A stretch of 64,000 bases of DNA from an uncultured Lachnospiraceae bacterium (lineage in GTDB: Bacteria; Bacillota; Clostridia; Lachnospirales; Lachnospiraceae). The DNA is taken from assembly GCA_910587765.1 (NCBI GenBank), contig CAJUNR010000025.1, positions 10,583 through 74,582 on the forward strand, written 5' to 3'. A program made the translations under genes and the position numbers. Below, piece after piece: positions 26,452 through 35,606 of this stretch; position 1 is the first letter of the stretch; each line of letters opens with the position of its first letter. The notes under the pieces are model-generated. The model made no database searches and was not told where the DNA came from. It was given only the letters and a program-made list of their open reading frames with translations.

Positions 26452-27795
26452 ATGAGGAGAAGGATTCGCGGAGAATTTATTCTGGTAGCGTTTGTATCAA
26501 TCTTTTTGACGACGCTGTTGATCATCGCCGTGTTCTACCGATGCTTTCAAAAGGAAATTATGGATGAGCTGGGGATCTGTACCCGTATGCTTCAGAACAT
26601 GGAAGAACCGGCTGTTTTGGAAAAAGCGGACAGGAGCTACGACGGGCTGGAGCTTCAGGGAATCCGTCTCTCTCTGATCAGGCGGGACGGAGAGGTGCTG
26701 TATGACAACGGAGCGGATGTGGGAGGCATGGACAATCACGGGAACCGTCCGGAAGTAGAGGAGGCGCTTAGAAGAGGGTACGGCCAGGCGGTCAGAAGAT
26801 CGGATACGCTGGACCGCAGCGCTTTTTATTATGCGGTGCTTCTTTCGGACGGAAATATTCTGAGAACTGCCAGAGAGTCTTCCAGCATATGGGGAATCTT
26901 TGTTCATTCGATGCCGGCCGTGTTTGCGGTGTCGGCATTTGTTTTTTTGTTCTGTTTTTTTCTGTCTGCGCGCGCTGCCAGGACGTTGATCGAGCCTGTC
27001 GAGCGGCTTGCGGAGAATCTGGATGAGTGCGACGACGCCCAGGTTTATCAGGAAATGCAGCCTTTTATCCGCAGGATTCGCCGGCAGCATGAAGATCTTC
27101 TGAAAAATGTCAGGCTTCGTCAGAATTTTACCGCCAATATTTCTCATGAACTAAAGACTCCCCTTACGTCTATATCCGGTTACGCAGAACTGATTGAGCG
27201 CGGCATGGCAGATCAAACGGATACCAGGAGGTTTGCGGGGGAAATTCATAAAAATGCGGCGAGGCTTCTGAGAATGATCAACGACATCATTCGTCTGTCG
27301 GAACTGGACGTTATGGAAAAGGAATCGGTGGTATTTGAAGAGGTTCCGCTCTATCAGACGGCAAAGATCAGCGTCGATATGCTCCAGATGCATGCGAAAA
27401 AGCATCAGGTGACGCTTTCCATGGAGGGCGCGCCCTGCAGCATCCGGGGAAACAAGGAGATGATAGAGGAGGTTTTGTATAATCTGTGCGACAATGGAAT
27501 CCACTATAACAGAGAAGGCGGAAGCGTACGGGTTACGGCGGAGCCTGCGGGGGAGCGGGTAAGGCTCTGCGTGGAGGACACGGGGATCGGCATTGCAAAA
27601 AAGTATCAGGAGCGTGTATTTGAGCGGTTTTACCGGGTGGATAAAAGCCGTTCCAGACTGACGGGAGGAACCGGTCTGGGACTTGCGATTGTAAAACATA
27701 TCGCAGAGCAGCATCAGGCAGAACTGACGCTGGAAAGCCGGGAAGGAGAGGGGACGAGGATTGTTCTTCTGTTTGACAGAGTCCAGGGAAAGTAA
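26452..27795 (+). CDS. Membrane sensor histidine kinase, PhoR-like
   Basis: A 447-residue kinase. TM1 is at about 10-30, an extracytoplasmic domain of about 120 residues follows, and TM2 is at about 152-176, then a HAMP-like linker. The H-box is FTANISHELKTPLTSISGYAELI (His near 232), the N-box NLCDNGIHYN, and the ATP lid regions VEDTGIGIAKKYQERVFERFYRVDKSRS and GGTGLGLAIVKHI. It pairs with the response regulator immediately upstream. ATG 26452 follows GGAGGAGGGATGGA. Confidence 0.93.
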   Translation: MRRRIRGEFILVAFVSIFLTTLLIIAVFYRCFQKEIMDELGICTRMLQNMEEPAVLEKADRSYDGLELQGIRLSLIRRDGEVLYDNGADVGGMDNHGNRPEVEEALRRGYGQAVRRSDTLDRSAFYYAVLLSDGNILRTARESSSIWGIFVHSMPAVFAVSAFVFLFCFFLSARAARTLIEPVERLAENLDECDDAQVYQEMQPFIRRIRRQHEDLLKNVRLRQNFTANISHELKTPLTSISGYAELIERGMADQTDTRRFAGEIHKNAARLLRMINDIIRLSELDVMEKESVVFEEVPLYQTAKISVDMLQMHAKKHQVTLSMEGAPCSIRGNKEMIEEVLYNLCDNGIHYNREGGSVRVTAEPAGERVRLCVEDTGIGIAKKYQERVFERFYRVDKSRSRLTGGTGLGLAIVKHIAEQHQAELTLESREGEGTRIVLLFDRVQGK

Positions 27796-27842
27796 TGAAA
27801 GACAAAACAGGCGGAAAGGGCGATAAGGGCGATAAGTTTTAT

Positions 27843-27871
27843 TTGCTACTCCGGTGAAAATGATTTATAAT
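27843..27871 (+). promoter_or_regulatory. Promoter of the dfrA-ftsW unit
   Basis: TTGCTA and a perfect TATAAT with a 17-base spacer, about 105 bp before the dihydrofolate reductase start. Confidence 0.6.
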
Positions 27872-27977
27872 AAGTCACATACTTACTGATGGAAAGTTCA
27901 GAACGGGCGGCGGAGCACGCCTTTGTCGTCCGTGACTGTGCAAAACGGTACGGAGTACAGGCAGGGGGAATGTCTAT

Positions 27978-28472
27978 ATGAATATGATCGTGGCAGCAGA
28001 TAAAAACTGGGGAATCGGATACCGGAACCGGCTTCTGGTGAGTATCCCGGAGGATATGAAATTTTTCCGCAGTGCGACGGAAGGAAACGTTGTGGTAATG
28101 GGCAGAAAGACGCTGGAGAGCTTTCCCGGCGGACGGCCGCTTGGAAATCGCACGAACATTGTCCTGACAAAAAATCAGGATTACCGGGTACGGGGCGCGG
28201 TGGTCTGCCATTCGCTGGAGGAAGTGTTAAAGGAGCTGGAGGCGTATCCTTCAGAGAAAGTGTATGTGATCGGCGGAAGCAGTATTTATGAACAGTTTCT
28301 TCCTCTCTGCAACGTGGCGCATGTGACAAAAATCGATCATGCCTACGAAGCGGACGCGTATTTTCCGGATATTGACCGGATGCCGGAATGGACGCTTACC
28401 GGGGAGAGCGAGGAGAAGACTTATTTTGATCTGGAATTTACATTCTGCCGCTATGAGAGACTGGAGGCCTGA
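27978..28472 (+). CDS. folA: Dihydrofolate reductase
   Basis: A 164-residue enzyme reducing dihydrofolate to tetrahydrofolate with NADPH. Visible family marks: MIVAADKNWGIGYRNRLLVSIPEDMKFF with the catalytic acidic residue, VVMGRKTLESFPGGRPLGNRTNIVLT, and VYVIGGSSIYEQFLP near the nucleotide site. Start 27978 follows GGGGGAATGTCT. The FtsW-type gene starts 2 bp after its stop. Confidence 0.94.
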   Translation: MNMIVAADKNWGIGYRNRLLVSIPEDMKFFRSATEGNVVVMGRKTLESFPGGRPLGNRTNIVLTKNQDYRVRGAVVCHSLEEVLKELEAYPSEKVYVIGGSSIYEQFLPLCNVAHVTKIDHAYEADAYFPDIDRMPEWTLTGESEEKTYFDLEFTFCRYERLEA

Positions 28473-28474
28473 GG

Positions 28475-29695
28475 ATGGCGGGAAAAAGGAGAGAACGTCT
28501 CTTTCATCTGAGCCTTCGGGGGCTGGATACGAACCTTCTGGTGGTGTTGTTCTTCATCATGATCTTTGGCTTCATCATGATTTACAGTGCGAGTTACTAT
28601 ACGGCAGGACTGAGCAAGGTATATAAGAACGATCCCATGTACCTGCTGAAAAGCCAGGTGATCTACAGTATGCTGGGACTTGCGGCCATGTTTGTGGTCT
28701 CCTGCGTGAATTATCATTTCTGGAGCATCCTGGTGATTCCGGGTTATGTGTTCTGCTGCGTGCTGGTACTGCTCCTTCAGGTTCCGTCCCTCGGCGTTAC
28801 GGTGAAAGGAGCGACGAGGTGGCTGAAGATCGGTCCTGTGCAGTTTCAGGTGGCGGAACCGATCAAGCTGATCATGATTATTTTCATGGCTACGCTGATC
28901 GTGGTAAAGGGCCGCAGACTGAGAAGCTGGCTGTCCATGTTCCGCATGATCCTTCCGTCGGCGATTGTGGCGGCGCTGATTCTGTATTTCAGCGATAACA
29001 TGAGCACGGCGGCTATCCTTCTCGGCACGGCGGTGTTCATGGTGTACGTGGTGCATCCCGAGCAATGGAAATTTTTCCTCTGCGCGCTGGGAGTGGCGGC
29101 TCTGGTGGCGGGCGTTCTGTATTATGTGCGGAATCTGGATCCGGCGGATGTGGCCGGGGTTAATTTCCGTCTTGTCCGTATCCGGGCCTGGCTGTTTCCT
29201 TATGAATATGAGCAGGACAAGGCTTATCAGGCGCTGCAGGGGCTTTACGCCATCGGTTCCGGAGGACTGTGGGGCAAAGGGCTCGGAAACAGCATACAGA
29301 AGCTGGGAAAAATACCGGAGCCCTTCAACGATTACATATTCGCGATCATCTGCGAGGAACTGGGAATCTTCGGCGCGGGGCTGATCATTCTCCTGTTCAT
29401 CTATCTGCTTTACCGGATTTATACGGTCTCCCAGACCGCCTACGATCTGCTGGGACGCATGCTTTCCATCGGCGTGATGTCTCATATCGCGCTGCAGGTG
29501 ATTCTGAATCTGATGGTGGTGACGAATCTGTTTCCGACGACGGGGGTGACGCTTCCTTTTTTCAGCTACGGAGGGACGGCGTCGGTGTTTCTGCTGATTG
29601 AGATCGGCCTTGTCCTGAATGTGAATAAATACAGTGTGGAGAGACGGCTGGAAGACCGCCGGGAGCGAAATGCAGGATACGGATCCGATTTTTGA
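28475..29695 (+). CDS. FtsW/RodA/SpoVE family peptidoglycan polymerase
   Basis: A 406-residue SEDS protein with about ten transmembrane segments. The conserved region GGLWGKGLGNSIQKLGKIPEPFNDYIFAIICEELG and the C-terminal TGVTLPFFSYGGTA are the standard SEDS marks (catalytic Asp in FNDYIFA). It polymerises lipid II glycan strands with a partner class B PBP, not present in the window. Whether it serves division, elongation or sporulation cannot be told here. Translation is coupled to dihydrofolate reductase. Confidence 0.9.
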   Translation: MAGKRRERLFHLSLRGLDTNLLVVLFFIMIFGFIMIYSASYYTAGLSKVYKNDPMYLLKSQVIYSMLGLAAMFVVSCVNYHFWSILVIPGYVFCCVLVLLLQVPSLGVTVKGATRWLKIGPVQFQVAEPIKLIMIIFMATLIVVKGRRLRSWLSMFRMILPSAIVAALILYFSDNMSTAAILLGTAVFMVYVVHPEQWKFFLCALGVAALVAGVLYYVRNLDPADVAGVNFRLVRIRAWLFPYEYEQDKAYQALQGLYAIGSGGLWGKGLGNSIQKLGKIPEPFNDYIFAIICEELGIFGAGLIILLFIYLLYRIYTVSQTAYDLLGRMLSIGVMSHIALQVILNLMVVTNLFPTTGVTLPFFSYGGTASVFLLIEIGLVLNVNKYSVERRLEDRRERNAGYGSDF

Positions 29696-29716
29696 AAGAT
29701 ACGTGACATCCGGACG

Positions 29717-29870
29717 CCCGGTGCAGGCTGCTCATCCTTCCAGACCCCGCTCGCGCTTAATGAAGGGACGCAGCCATATTTAAGTCCCTGAAAGGGCATC
29801 AAGGCATGTTTTTGTGCCTTGGTGTCGGCGCCCTTCAATGGGTCTTTCAGGAAGAGCAGCCTGCACCGGG
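29717..29870. repeat. Structured intergenic repeat, full copy 2
   Basis: A 154-bp element between the FtsW-type gene and ispG, closed by a 20-bp stem with one mismatch (29717-29736 against 29851-29870). It has the inner GAAGGG/CCCTTC stem and a strong CAAGGCA/TGCCTTG hairpin. Loop words CCTTCCAGACCCCG, CTTAATGA and TTCAATGGGTCTTTCAGGA match copy 1, while stem sequences differ and stay paired. Confidence 0.8.
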
Positions 29871-29924
29871 CTGCGAATCGGCGCGGATGAGTAAATACGG
29901 GATTTTAACAGGAGGTAATCAGAG

Positions 29925-30986
29925 ATGATGCACAGAGAACATACGAGAACCGTGAAGATCGGCGGCCGGGTGATCGGCGGCGGGGCTCCGGTCCTGATTC
30001 AGTCCATGACGAACACGAGGACGGAGGATGTGGAAGCCACAGTGGCGCAGATCCGGAGACTGGAGAAGGCCGGCTGCGAAATCATCCGCTGCACGGTGCC
30101 GACGATGGAAGCGGCGCTGGCTTTGGGGGAGATTAAAAAGCAGATCGGGATTCCGCTGGTGGCGGATATTCATTTCGATTATAAAATGGCGATTGCCGCC
30201 ATGGAGAACGGCGCGGACAAGATCCGCATCAATCCGGGAAACATCGGCAGTCAGGAAAGGATCAAAGCGGTCGTCGATACGGCGAAGGAGAGAGGGATCC
30301 CGATCCGGGTGGGAGTAAACAGCGGTTCGCTGGAAAAGGAACTGGTGGAAAAATATCAGGGTGTCACGGCGGAAGGAATCGTGGAGAGCGCTCTGGACAA
30401 AGTAAAGATCATCGAGGACCTGGGCTATGACAATCTGGTCATCAGCATCAAGTCGTCGGATGTGCTGATGTGCGCCCGGGCGCATGAACTGATCGCGGAC
30501 CGGACGGATCATCCGCTCCATGTGGGCATCACGGAGGCCGGCACGCTCTATTCCGGCAATATCAAATCGGCGGTGGGCCTTGGCATGATTTTAAGCCGGG
30601 GGATCGGGGATACCGTGCGGGTGTCGCTGACCGGGGATCCGGTGGAAGAGATCCGCTCCGCCAAATTGATTCTCCGGACGCTGGGGCTTCGGAAGGGGGG
30701 CATCGAGGTGGTGTCCTGTCCTACCTGCGGCAGGACGAAGATCGACCTCATCCGCCTGGCGAACGAGGTGGAGCTCATGGCGGAGGAATATCCGCTGGAT
30801 ATCAAGGTGGCGGTCATGGGCTGTGTGGTCAACGGTCCCGGTGAGGCGAAGGAAGCGGACATCGGCATTGCCGGCGGAATCGGCGAGGGACTGCTGATCA
30901 AACGCGGCGAAGTGGTGAAGAAGCTGCCGGAAGGGGAACTTCTGGAGGCGCTCAGACAGGAGCTGGAGCACTGGGGCCATGAATGA
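29925..30986 (+). CDS. ispG: 4-hydroxy-3-methylbut-2-enyl diphosphate synthase
   Basis: A 353-residue iron-sulphur enzyme of the MEP isoprenoid pathway, converting MEcPP to HMBPP. N-terminal TIM barrel marks are VLIQSMTNTRTEDVEATVAQI and ADIHFDYKMA; the cluster cysteines are in SCPTCGR (about 264-268) and GCVVNGPGEAKEADIG (about 299). Start ATG 29925 (or 29928) follows CAGGAGGTAATCAGAG. It overlaps polC by 8 bp. Confidence 0.96.
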   Translation: MMHREHTRTVKIGGRVIGGGAPVLIQSMTNTRTEDVEATVAQIRRLEKAGCEIIRCTVPTMEAALALGEIKKQIGIPLVADIHFDYKMAIAAMENGADKIRINPGNIGSQERIKAVVDTAKERGIPIRVGVNSGSLEKELVEKYQGVTAEGIVESALDKVKIIEDLGYDNLVISIKSSDVLMCARAHELIADRTDHPLHVGITEAGTLYSGNIKSAVGLGMILSRGIGDTVRVSLTGDPVEEIRSAKLILRTLGLRKGGIEVVSCPTCGRTKIDLIRLANEVELMAEEYPLDIKVAVMGCVVNGPGEAKEADIGIAGGIGEGLLIKRGEVVKKLPEGELLEALRQELEHWGHE

Positions 30987-33900
30987 AAAGCCGTTTTTTG
31001 AAGTGTTCAGCAGTCTGCAGGTGGAACAACCGGTCCGGGCGCTTCTGGAACAGGTTATGGTCACAAAAGTGTCCATGACGCCCGCGCAGGATATGCTGAG
31101 GGTTTATATTACGAGTAAAAAGCTGATTGCCAAGGATCAGCTTTTTCAGTTGGCGAAACAGATCCGCCGGCAGATCTTCGGTTACCGGAGGGTACAGGTA
31201 CATATTCTGGAAAAATTTTTCCTCTCGGAGCAGTATACGCCGCGGAAACTGTGGGAGGCCTACGAGGACAGCGTTTTGACGGAGCTCGAAGCGTACAGCC
31301 CGTACAAACGCAGCATTATGAAAAGCGCCCGTGTGGATTTTCCGGATGAACGCACGGTACTGGTGGGTGTTTCCGATAAAATCTACGACCGGGAAGCGGT
31401 GGACGACATTGTGAGGATTCTGGACCGTGTGTTCAATGAGCGCTGCGGTTTCCGCGTGAAGGTGGATGTGGAGTACATTGAGACCGAAGAGGCGGAGCAC
31501 AGAGAGAAGAGCGAGGCGGAATTAAGACAGCAGATCAGTTACCTGACGGAAAATCTGCGAAAAGAACAGGCGGCCAGGGAAGAGGAGACAGAGGAGACAA
31601 AGACGGCCGGCCGAAAAGCGGGGGCCGCCCGGGGTCAAAGCGGGGCGCCGGAACGGAAGAAACCTTCCAGGGCCGGCGTCAGGGGAAGCCTGAGGGGACG
31701 CCGGTATGCGGAAGGCGGCAGAGGCGCGGGCATCCGCAGAAGCGATCACCCGGATGTACTTTACGGACGGGATTTTGAAAATGAACCGATTCCGCTCGAT
31801 CAGGTGGTCGAGGAGATGGGAGAGGTGACGGTCCGGGGAAAGATTCTGAACATGGAGGAGCGGGAGATCCGCGGAGAACGGACGATCGTCACGCTGACCG
31901 TCTCGGATTTTACCGATACGATTCATGTGAAGATGTTTACGAAAAACGAAGCGCTGTCGGAGGTGAAGGAGCGGATCACGGCCGGAAGCTTTGTGAAGCT
32001 GAAAGGTATGACGGTCCTGGACCGTTTTGACCATGAACTGACGATCAGTTCCGTGGTGGGCATTAAGAAGATCGCCGATTTTACCGCGAAGCGTATGGAC
32101 TATTCCTACAAAAAGAGAGTGGAACTCCACTGTCATACGAAGATGAGCGATATGGACGGGGTGACGGATGCGTCGGTGCTGCTGAAACGGGCCAGAGAGT
32201 GGGGCATGCCGGCTCTTGCCATTACGGATCACGGCTGCGTACAGGCGTTTACGGAAGCGAGCCATACCGTCTCGAAGAACGAAGACTTCAAGGTCATCTA
32301 CGGGGTGGAAGGATATCTGGTAGACGATTTGAAAGAAGTGGTGGAGCATTCCAGGGGGCAGAGTCTTGACAGCGCCTATGTGGTCTTCGACCTGGAGACC
32401 ACCGGACTGAGCGCGGTGAACAACCGCATCATCGAGATCGGCGCGGTGAAGGTGGAGAGAGGCAGAATCACGGAACGGTTCAGCACGTTTGTAAACCCGC
32501 AGGAGCCGATTCCGTTCGAGATCGAACAATTGACCGGCATCAGCGACGAGATGGTCCTGGACGCGCCGGTGATCGGGGACGTGCTTCCGGATTTTCTGAA
32601 ATTCTGCGAAGGATGCGTACTGATTGCCCATAACGCCTCTTTTGACGCGGGATTTATCGAGGAAAACTGCAGAAAACTGGGAATCCCGACGGATTTCACC
32701 GTAGGAGATACGGTGGCCATGGCGCGGCTCCTTTTGCCGACCTTGAATAAGTTCAAGCTGGATCATGTGGCAAAAGCGCTGAATATTCCGCTGAACCACC
32801 ATCACCGGGCAGTGGACGACGCGGCGTGTACGGCGGAAATTTTTGTGAAATTTCTGGAAATGTTCCGGGCAAGGGATGTGTTTACGCTTGATCAGGTCAA
32901 TGAACTGGGGCGGGCGAATGCGGCGGCGGTGAAAAAGCTTCCGACCCATCATGTGATTCTTCTTGCCAAAAATGACATCGGAAGGGTCAACCTGTACCGG
33001 CTGGTGTCCCTGTCCCATCTGGATTATTTTGCCAGGCGGCCCAGAATCCCCAAAAGCGGGCTTTTGAAATACCGGGAAGGGCTGATCGTCGGTTCCGCCT
33101 GTGAGGCGGGCGAGCTGTATCAGGCGATTCTTCGGGGAGCTCCGAGACAGGAGATCGCCCGGATTGTGGAATTTTATGATTATCTGGAGATTCAGCCTCT
33201 GGGTAACAACGCGTTTATGCTGCGCGACGAGAAGAATCCGGTGAAATCGGAGGAGGATCTGCGGGAAAATGTCCGCCGGATCGTTCGGCTGGGAGAAGAA
33301 TTTCATAAACCGGTAGCGGCTACCTGCGACGTGCACTTTATCGACCCTCAGGACGAGATCTACCGCAGAATCATCATGGCGGGCAAGGGGTTCGCCGACG
33401 CGGATCAGCAGGCGCCTCTGTTTCTGCGTACGACGGAGGAGATGCTGAAAGAATTTGAATTTCTGGGAGCGGAGAAAGCGGAGGAAGTGGTGATTACCAA
33501 CACGAACCGGATCGCGGATATGTGCGAACATCTGTCTCCGGTCCGTCCGGACAAATGTCCTCCGGTCATTCCGGACTCGGACAAGATTCTGCGCAGAATC
33601 TGCTATGAGAAAGCGCATGAGATTTACGGAGAGGATCTGCCCCCGATCGTGACGGAACGGCTGGAAAGAGAATTGAAGTCCATCATCGGCAACGGCTTTG
33701 CGGTCATGTACATCATCGCTCAGAAACTGGTGTGGAAGTCGGTGGACGACGGGTATCTGGTGGGTTCCCGCGGCTCGGTCGGCTCCTCTTTCGTGGCGAC
33801 GATGGCGGGAATTACGGAAGTAAATCCGCTCAGTCCGCATTATATTTGTCCGCAGTGCCATTACAGCGATTTCGAGTCGGAGGAAGTGAGAAAGTACGCG

Positions 33901-35451
33901 GGCATGGCGGGCTGCGATATGCCGGATAAAGACTGTCCCCGCTGCGGCGGCCGGCTGAAAAAGGAAGGATTTGACATTCCTTTTGAAACGTTTCTCGGAT
34001 TTAAGGGGAATAAAGAGCCGGATATCGACCTGAATTTTTCCGGAGATTATCAATCCAAGGCGCATAAATACACGGAGGTGATCTTCGGCGCCGGTCAGAC
34101 CTACCGGGCGGGAACCGTGGGAACGCTGGCGGACAAAACCGCGTTCGGTTATGTGAAAAAATACTATGAAGAACGGGGAACGAGCAAGCGGAACTGCGAG
34201 ATCGACCGCATCGTCACCGGCTGCACCGGAATCCGCAGGACGACTGGCCAGCATCCGGGCGGCATCATTGTGCTTCCTCTGGGGGAGACGATTGATTCTT
34301 TTACGCCGGTACAGCATCCGGCCAACGATATGACGACGGACATTGTGACGACGCATTTCGATTATCATTCCATCGACCACAACCTGCTGAAGCTGGATAT
34401 TCTGGGGCACGATGATCCGACGATGATCCGGATGCTGGAGGATCTGACGGGGATCGACGCTACAACGATTCCTCTGGATGACCCGCAGGTCATGTCGCTC
34501 TTTCAGAGTACGGAGGCCCTCGGAATCAAGCCGGAGGAGATCGGCGGCACGCAGCTTGGATCGCTGGGGATTCCTGAGTTCGGTACGGAATTTGCCATGC
34601 AGATGCTGATCGACACGCATCCGACGCATTTCTCTGATCTGGTGCGGATCGCGGGACTGGCGCACGGGACGGACGTGTGGCTCGGCAACGCCCAGACGCT
34701 GATTCAGGAGGGGAAGGCGACCATCTCGACGGCCATCTGTACCCGTGACGATATCATGGTCTATCTGATCGGTATGGGGATGGACAGCGAACTGTCCTTC
34801 ACGATCATGGAGAGCGTCCGCAAGGGAAAGGGACTGAAGCCGGAGTGGGAGGAGGTCATGACCGCGCACGGCGTGCCGGACTGGTACATCTGGTCCTGCA
34901 AGAAGATTAAATACATGTTTCCCAAGGCGCACGCGGCGGCGTACGTGATGATGGCGTGGCGGATCGCCTACTGCAAGATCAATTATCCGTTGGCCTACTA
35001 CGCGGCTTACTTCAGCATCCGTGCTTCGGCGTTTGACTATGAGATCATGTGCCAGGGCAGGGAACGTCTGGAATATTATATGGAAGATTATAGAAGACGG
35101 AGCGACGCTCTGTCCAAGAAGGAGCAGGATACGCTGAAGGATATGAAGAGTGTTCAGGAGATGTACGCCCGGGGAATCGAATTTCTCAAGGTGGATATCT
35201 ACAAAGCCGAGGCGCATAAGTTCCAGATCATCGGCGGAAAGCTGATGCCCGCTCTGTCCACCATTGAGGGACTGGGGGACAAGGCGGCGGATCAATTGGT
35301 GGAGGCGGCGGCTCAGGGGCCGTTCCTCTCCCGGGACGACCTGCGCCAGCGCAGCAGGCTCAGCAAGACCGTCATTGATCTGATGGGCGACCTGGGGCTG
35401 CTCGAGGGACTGCCGGAGTCCAATCAGCTCTCGCTGTTTGATTATGGATAA
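30979..35451 (+). CDS. polC: DNA polymerase III alpha subunit, PolC type
   Basis: A 1490-residue Gram-positive replicative polymerase. Order of domains: N-terminal region, a basic/acidic linker (about 180-250), OB fold (VTVRGKILNMEEREI), PHP domain (VELHCHTKMSDMDG, about 384), inserted DEDDh proofreading exonuclease (VVFDLETTGLSAVNNRIIEIG, about 470), then the C-family polymerase core (GSRGSVGSSFVATMAGITEVNPL, about 929; EPDIDLNFSGDYQ) with a zinc-binding segment (CPQCHYSDFES and CPRCGGRL). All hallmark residues appear intact and length is normal. Start overlaps ispG, so the two are coupled. Confidence 0.97.
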   Translation: MNEKPFFEVFSSLQVEQPVRALLEQVMVTKVSMTPAQDMLRVYITSKKLIAKDQLFQLAKQIRRQIFGYRRVQVHILEKFFLSEQYTPRKLWEAYEDSVLTELEAYSPYKRSIMKSARVDFPDERTVLVGVSDKIYDREAVDDIVRILDRVFNERCGFRVKVDVEYIETEEAEHREKSEAELRQQISYLTENLRKEQAAREEETEETKTAGRKAGAARGQSGAPERKKPSRAGVRGSLRGRRYAEGGRGAGIRRSDHPDVLYGRDFENEPIPLDQVVEEMGEVTVRGKILNMEEREIRGERTIVTLTVSDFTDTIHVKMFTKNEALSEVKERITAGSFVKLKGMTVLDRFDHELTISSVVGIKKIADFTAKRMDYSYKKRVELHCHTKMSDMDGVTDASVLLKRAREWGMPALAITDHGCVQAFTEASHTVSKNEDFKVIYGVEGYLVDDLKEVVEHSRGQSLDSAYVVFDLETTGLSAVNNRIIEIGAVKVERGRITERFSTFVNPQEPIPFEIEQLTGISDEMVLDAPVIGDVLPDFLKFCEGCVLIAHNASFDAGFIEENCRKLGIPTDFTVGDTVAMARLLLPTLNKFKLDHVAKALNIPLNHHHRAVDDAACTAEIFVKFLEMFRARDVFTLDQVNELGRANAAAVKKLPTHHVILLAKNDIGRVNLYRLVSLSHLDYFARRPRIPKSGLLKYREGLIVGSACEAGELYQAILRGAPRQEIARIVEFYDYLEIQPLGNNAFMLRDEKNPVKSEEDLRENVRRIVRLGEEFHKPVAATCDVHFIDPQDEIYRRIIMAGKGFADADQQAPLFLRTTEEMLKEFEFLGAEKAEEVVITNTNRIADMCEHLSPVRPDKCPPVIPDSDKILRRICYEKAHEIYGEDLPPIVTERLERELKSIIGNGFAVMYIIAQKLVWKSVDDGYLVGSRGSVGSSFVATMAGITEVNPLSPHYICPQCHYSDFESEEVRKYAGMAGCDMPDKDCPRCGGRLKKEGFDIPFETFLGFKGNKEPDIDLNFSGDYQSKAHKYTEVIFGAGQTYRAGTVGTLADKTAFGYVKKYYEERGTSKRNCEIDRIVTGCTGIRRTTGQHPGGIIVLPLGETIDSFTPVQHPANDMTTDIVTTHFDYHSIDHNLLKLDILGHDDPTMIRMLEDLTGIDATTIPLDDPQVMSLFQSTEALGIKPEEIGGTQLGSLGIPEFGTEFAMQMLIDTHPTHFSDLVRIAGLAHGTDVWLGNAQTLIQEGKATISTAICTRDDIMVYLIGMGMDSELSFTIMESVRKGKGLKPEWEEVMTAHGVPDWYIWSCKKIKYMFPKAHAAAYVMMAWRIAYCKINYPLAYYAAYFSIRASAFDYEIMCQGRERLEYYMEDYRRRSDALSKKEQDTLKDMKSVQEMYARGIEFLKVDIYKAEAHKFQIIGGKLMPALSTIEGLGDKAADQLVEAAAQGPFLSRDDLRQRSRLSKTVIDLMGDLGLLEGLPESNQLSLFDYG

Positions 35452-35452
35452 G

Positions 35453-35486
35453 GGGATGATCTGCCCACGTCTGGTGTCCGGGTGGT
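35453..35486. repeat. Right-arm fragment of the structured repeat
   Basis: GGATGATCTGCCC, then CGTC and GGTGTCC directly after polC match the right arm of copy 1 (14776-14801) with a few changes. The rest of the element is absent. Confidence 0.5.
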
Positions 35487-35541
35487 GTGAGCCGGAACAG
35501 TAACAAGGGAATTTTTGAGAAAATTTCCGCGAGGTTACAGT

Positions 35542-35570
35542 TTGTGTTTGGATGAAATATAAGTTATAAT
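35542..35570 (+). promoter_or_regulatory. Promoter of the secreted-protein pair
   Basis: TTGTGT and TATAAT with a 17-base spacer, about 37 bp before the secreted protein start. Confidence 0.55.
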
Positions 35571-35606
35571 CATAAGGCACATATTTGATCGAGGAGATAT
35601 TACATA

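Noticed and set aside
31522..35580. A 1352-codon open frame on the minus strand across polC
   Set aside because: It is the antisense shadow of polC: no ribosome site, biased His/Arg/Gln-rich translation, no recognisable domain.
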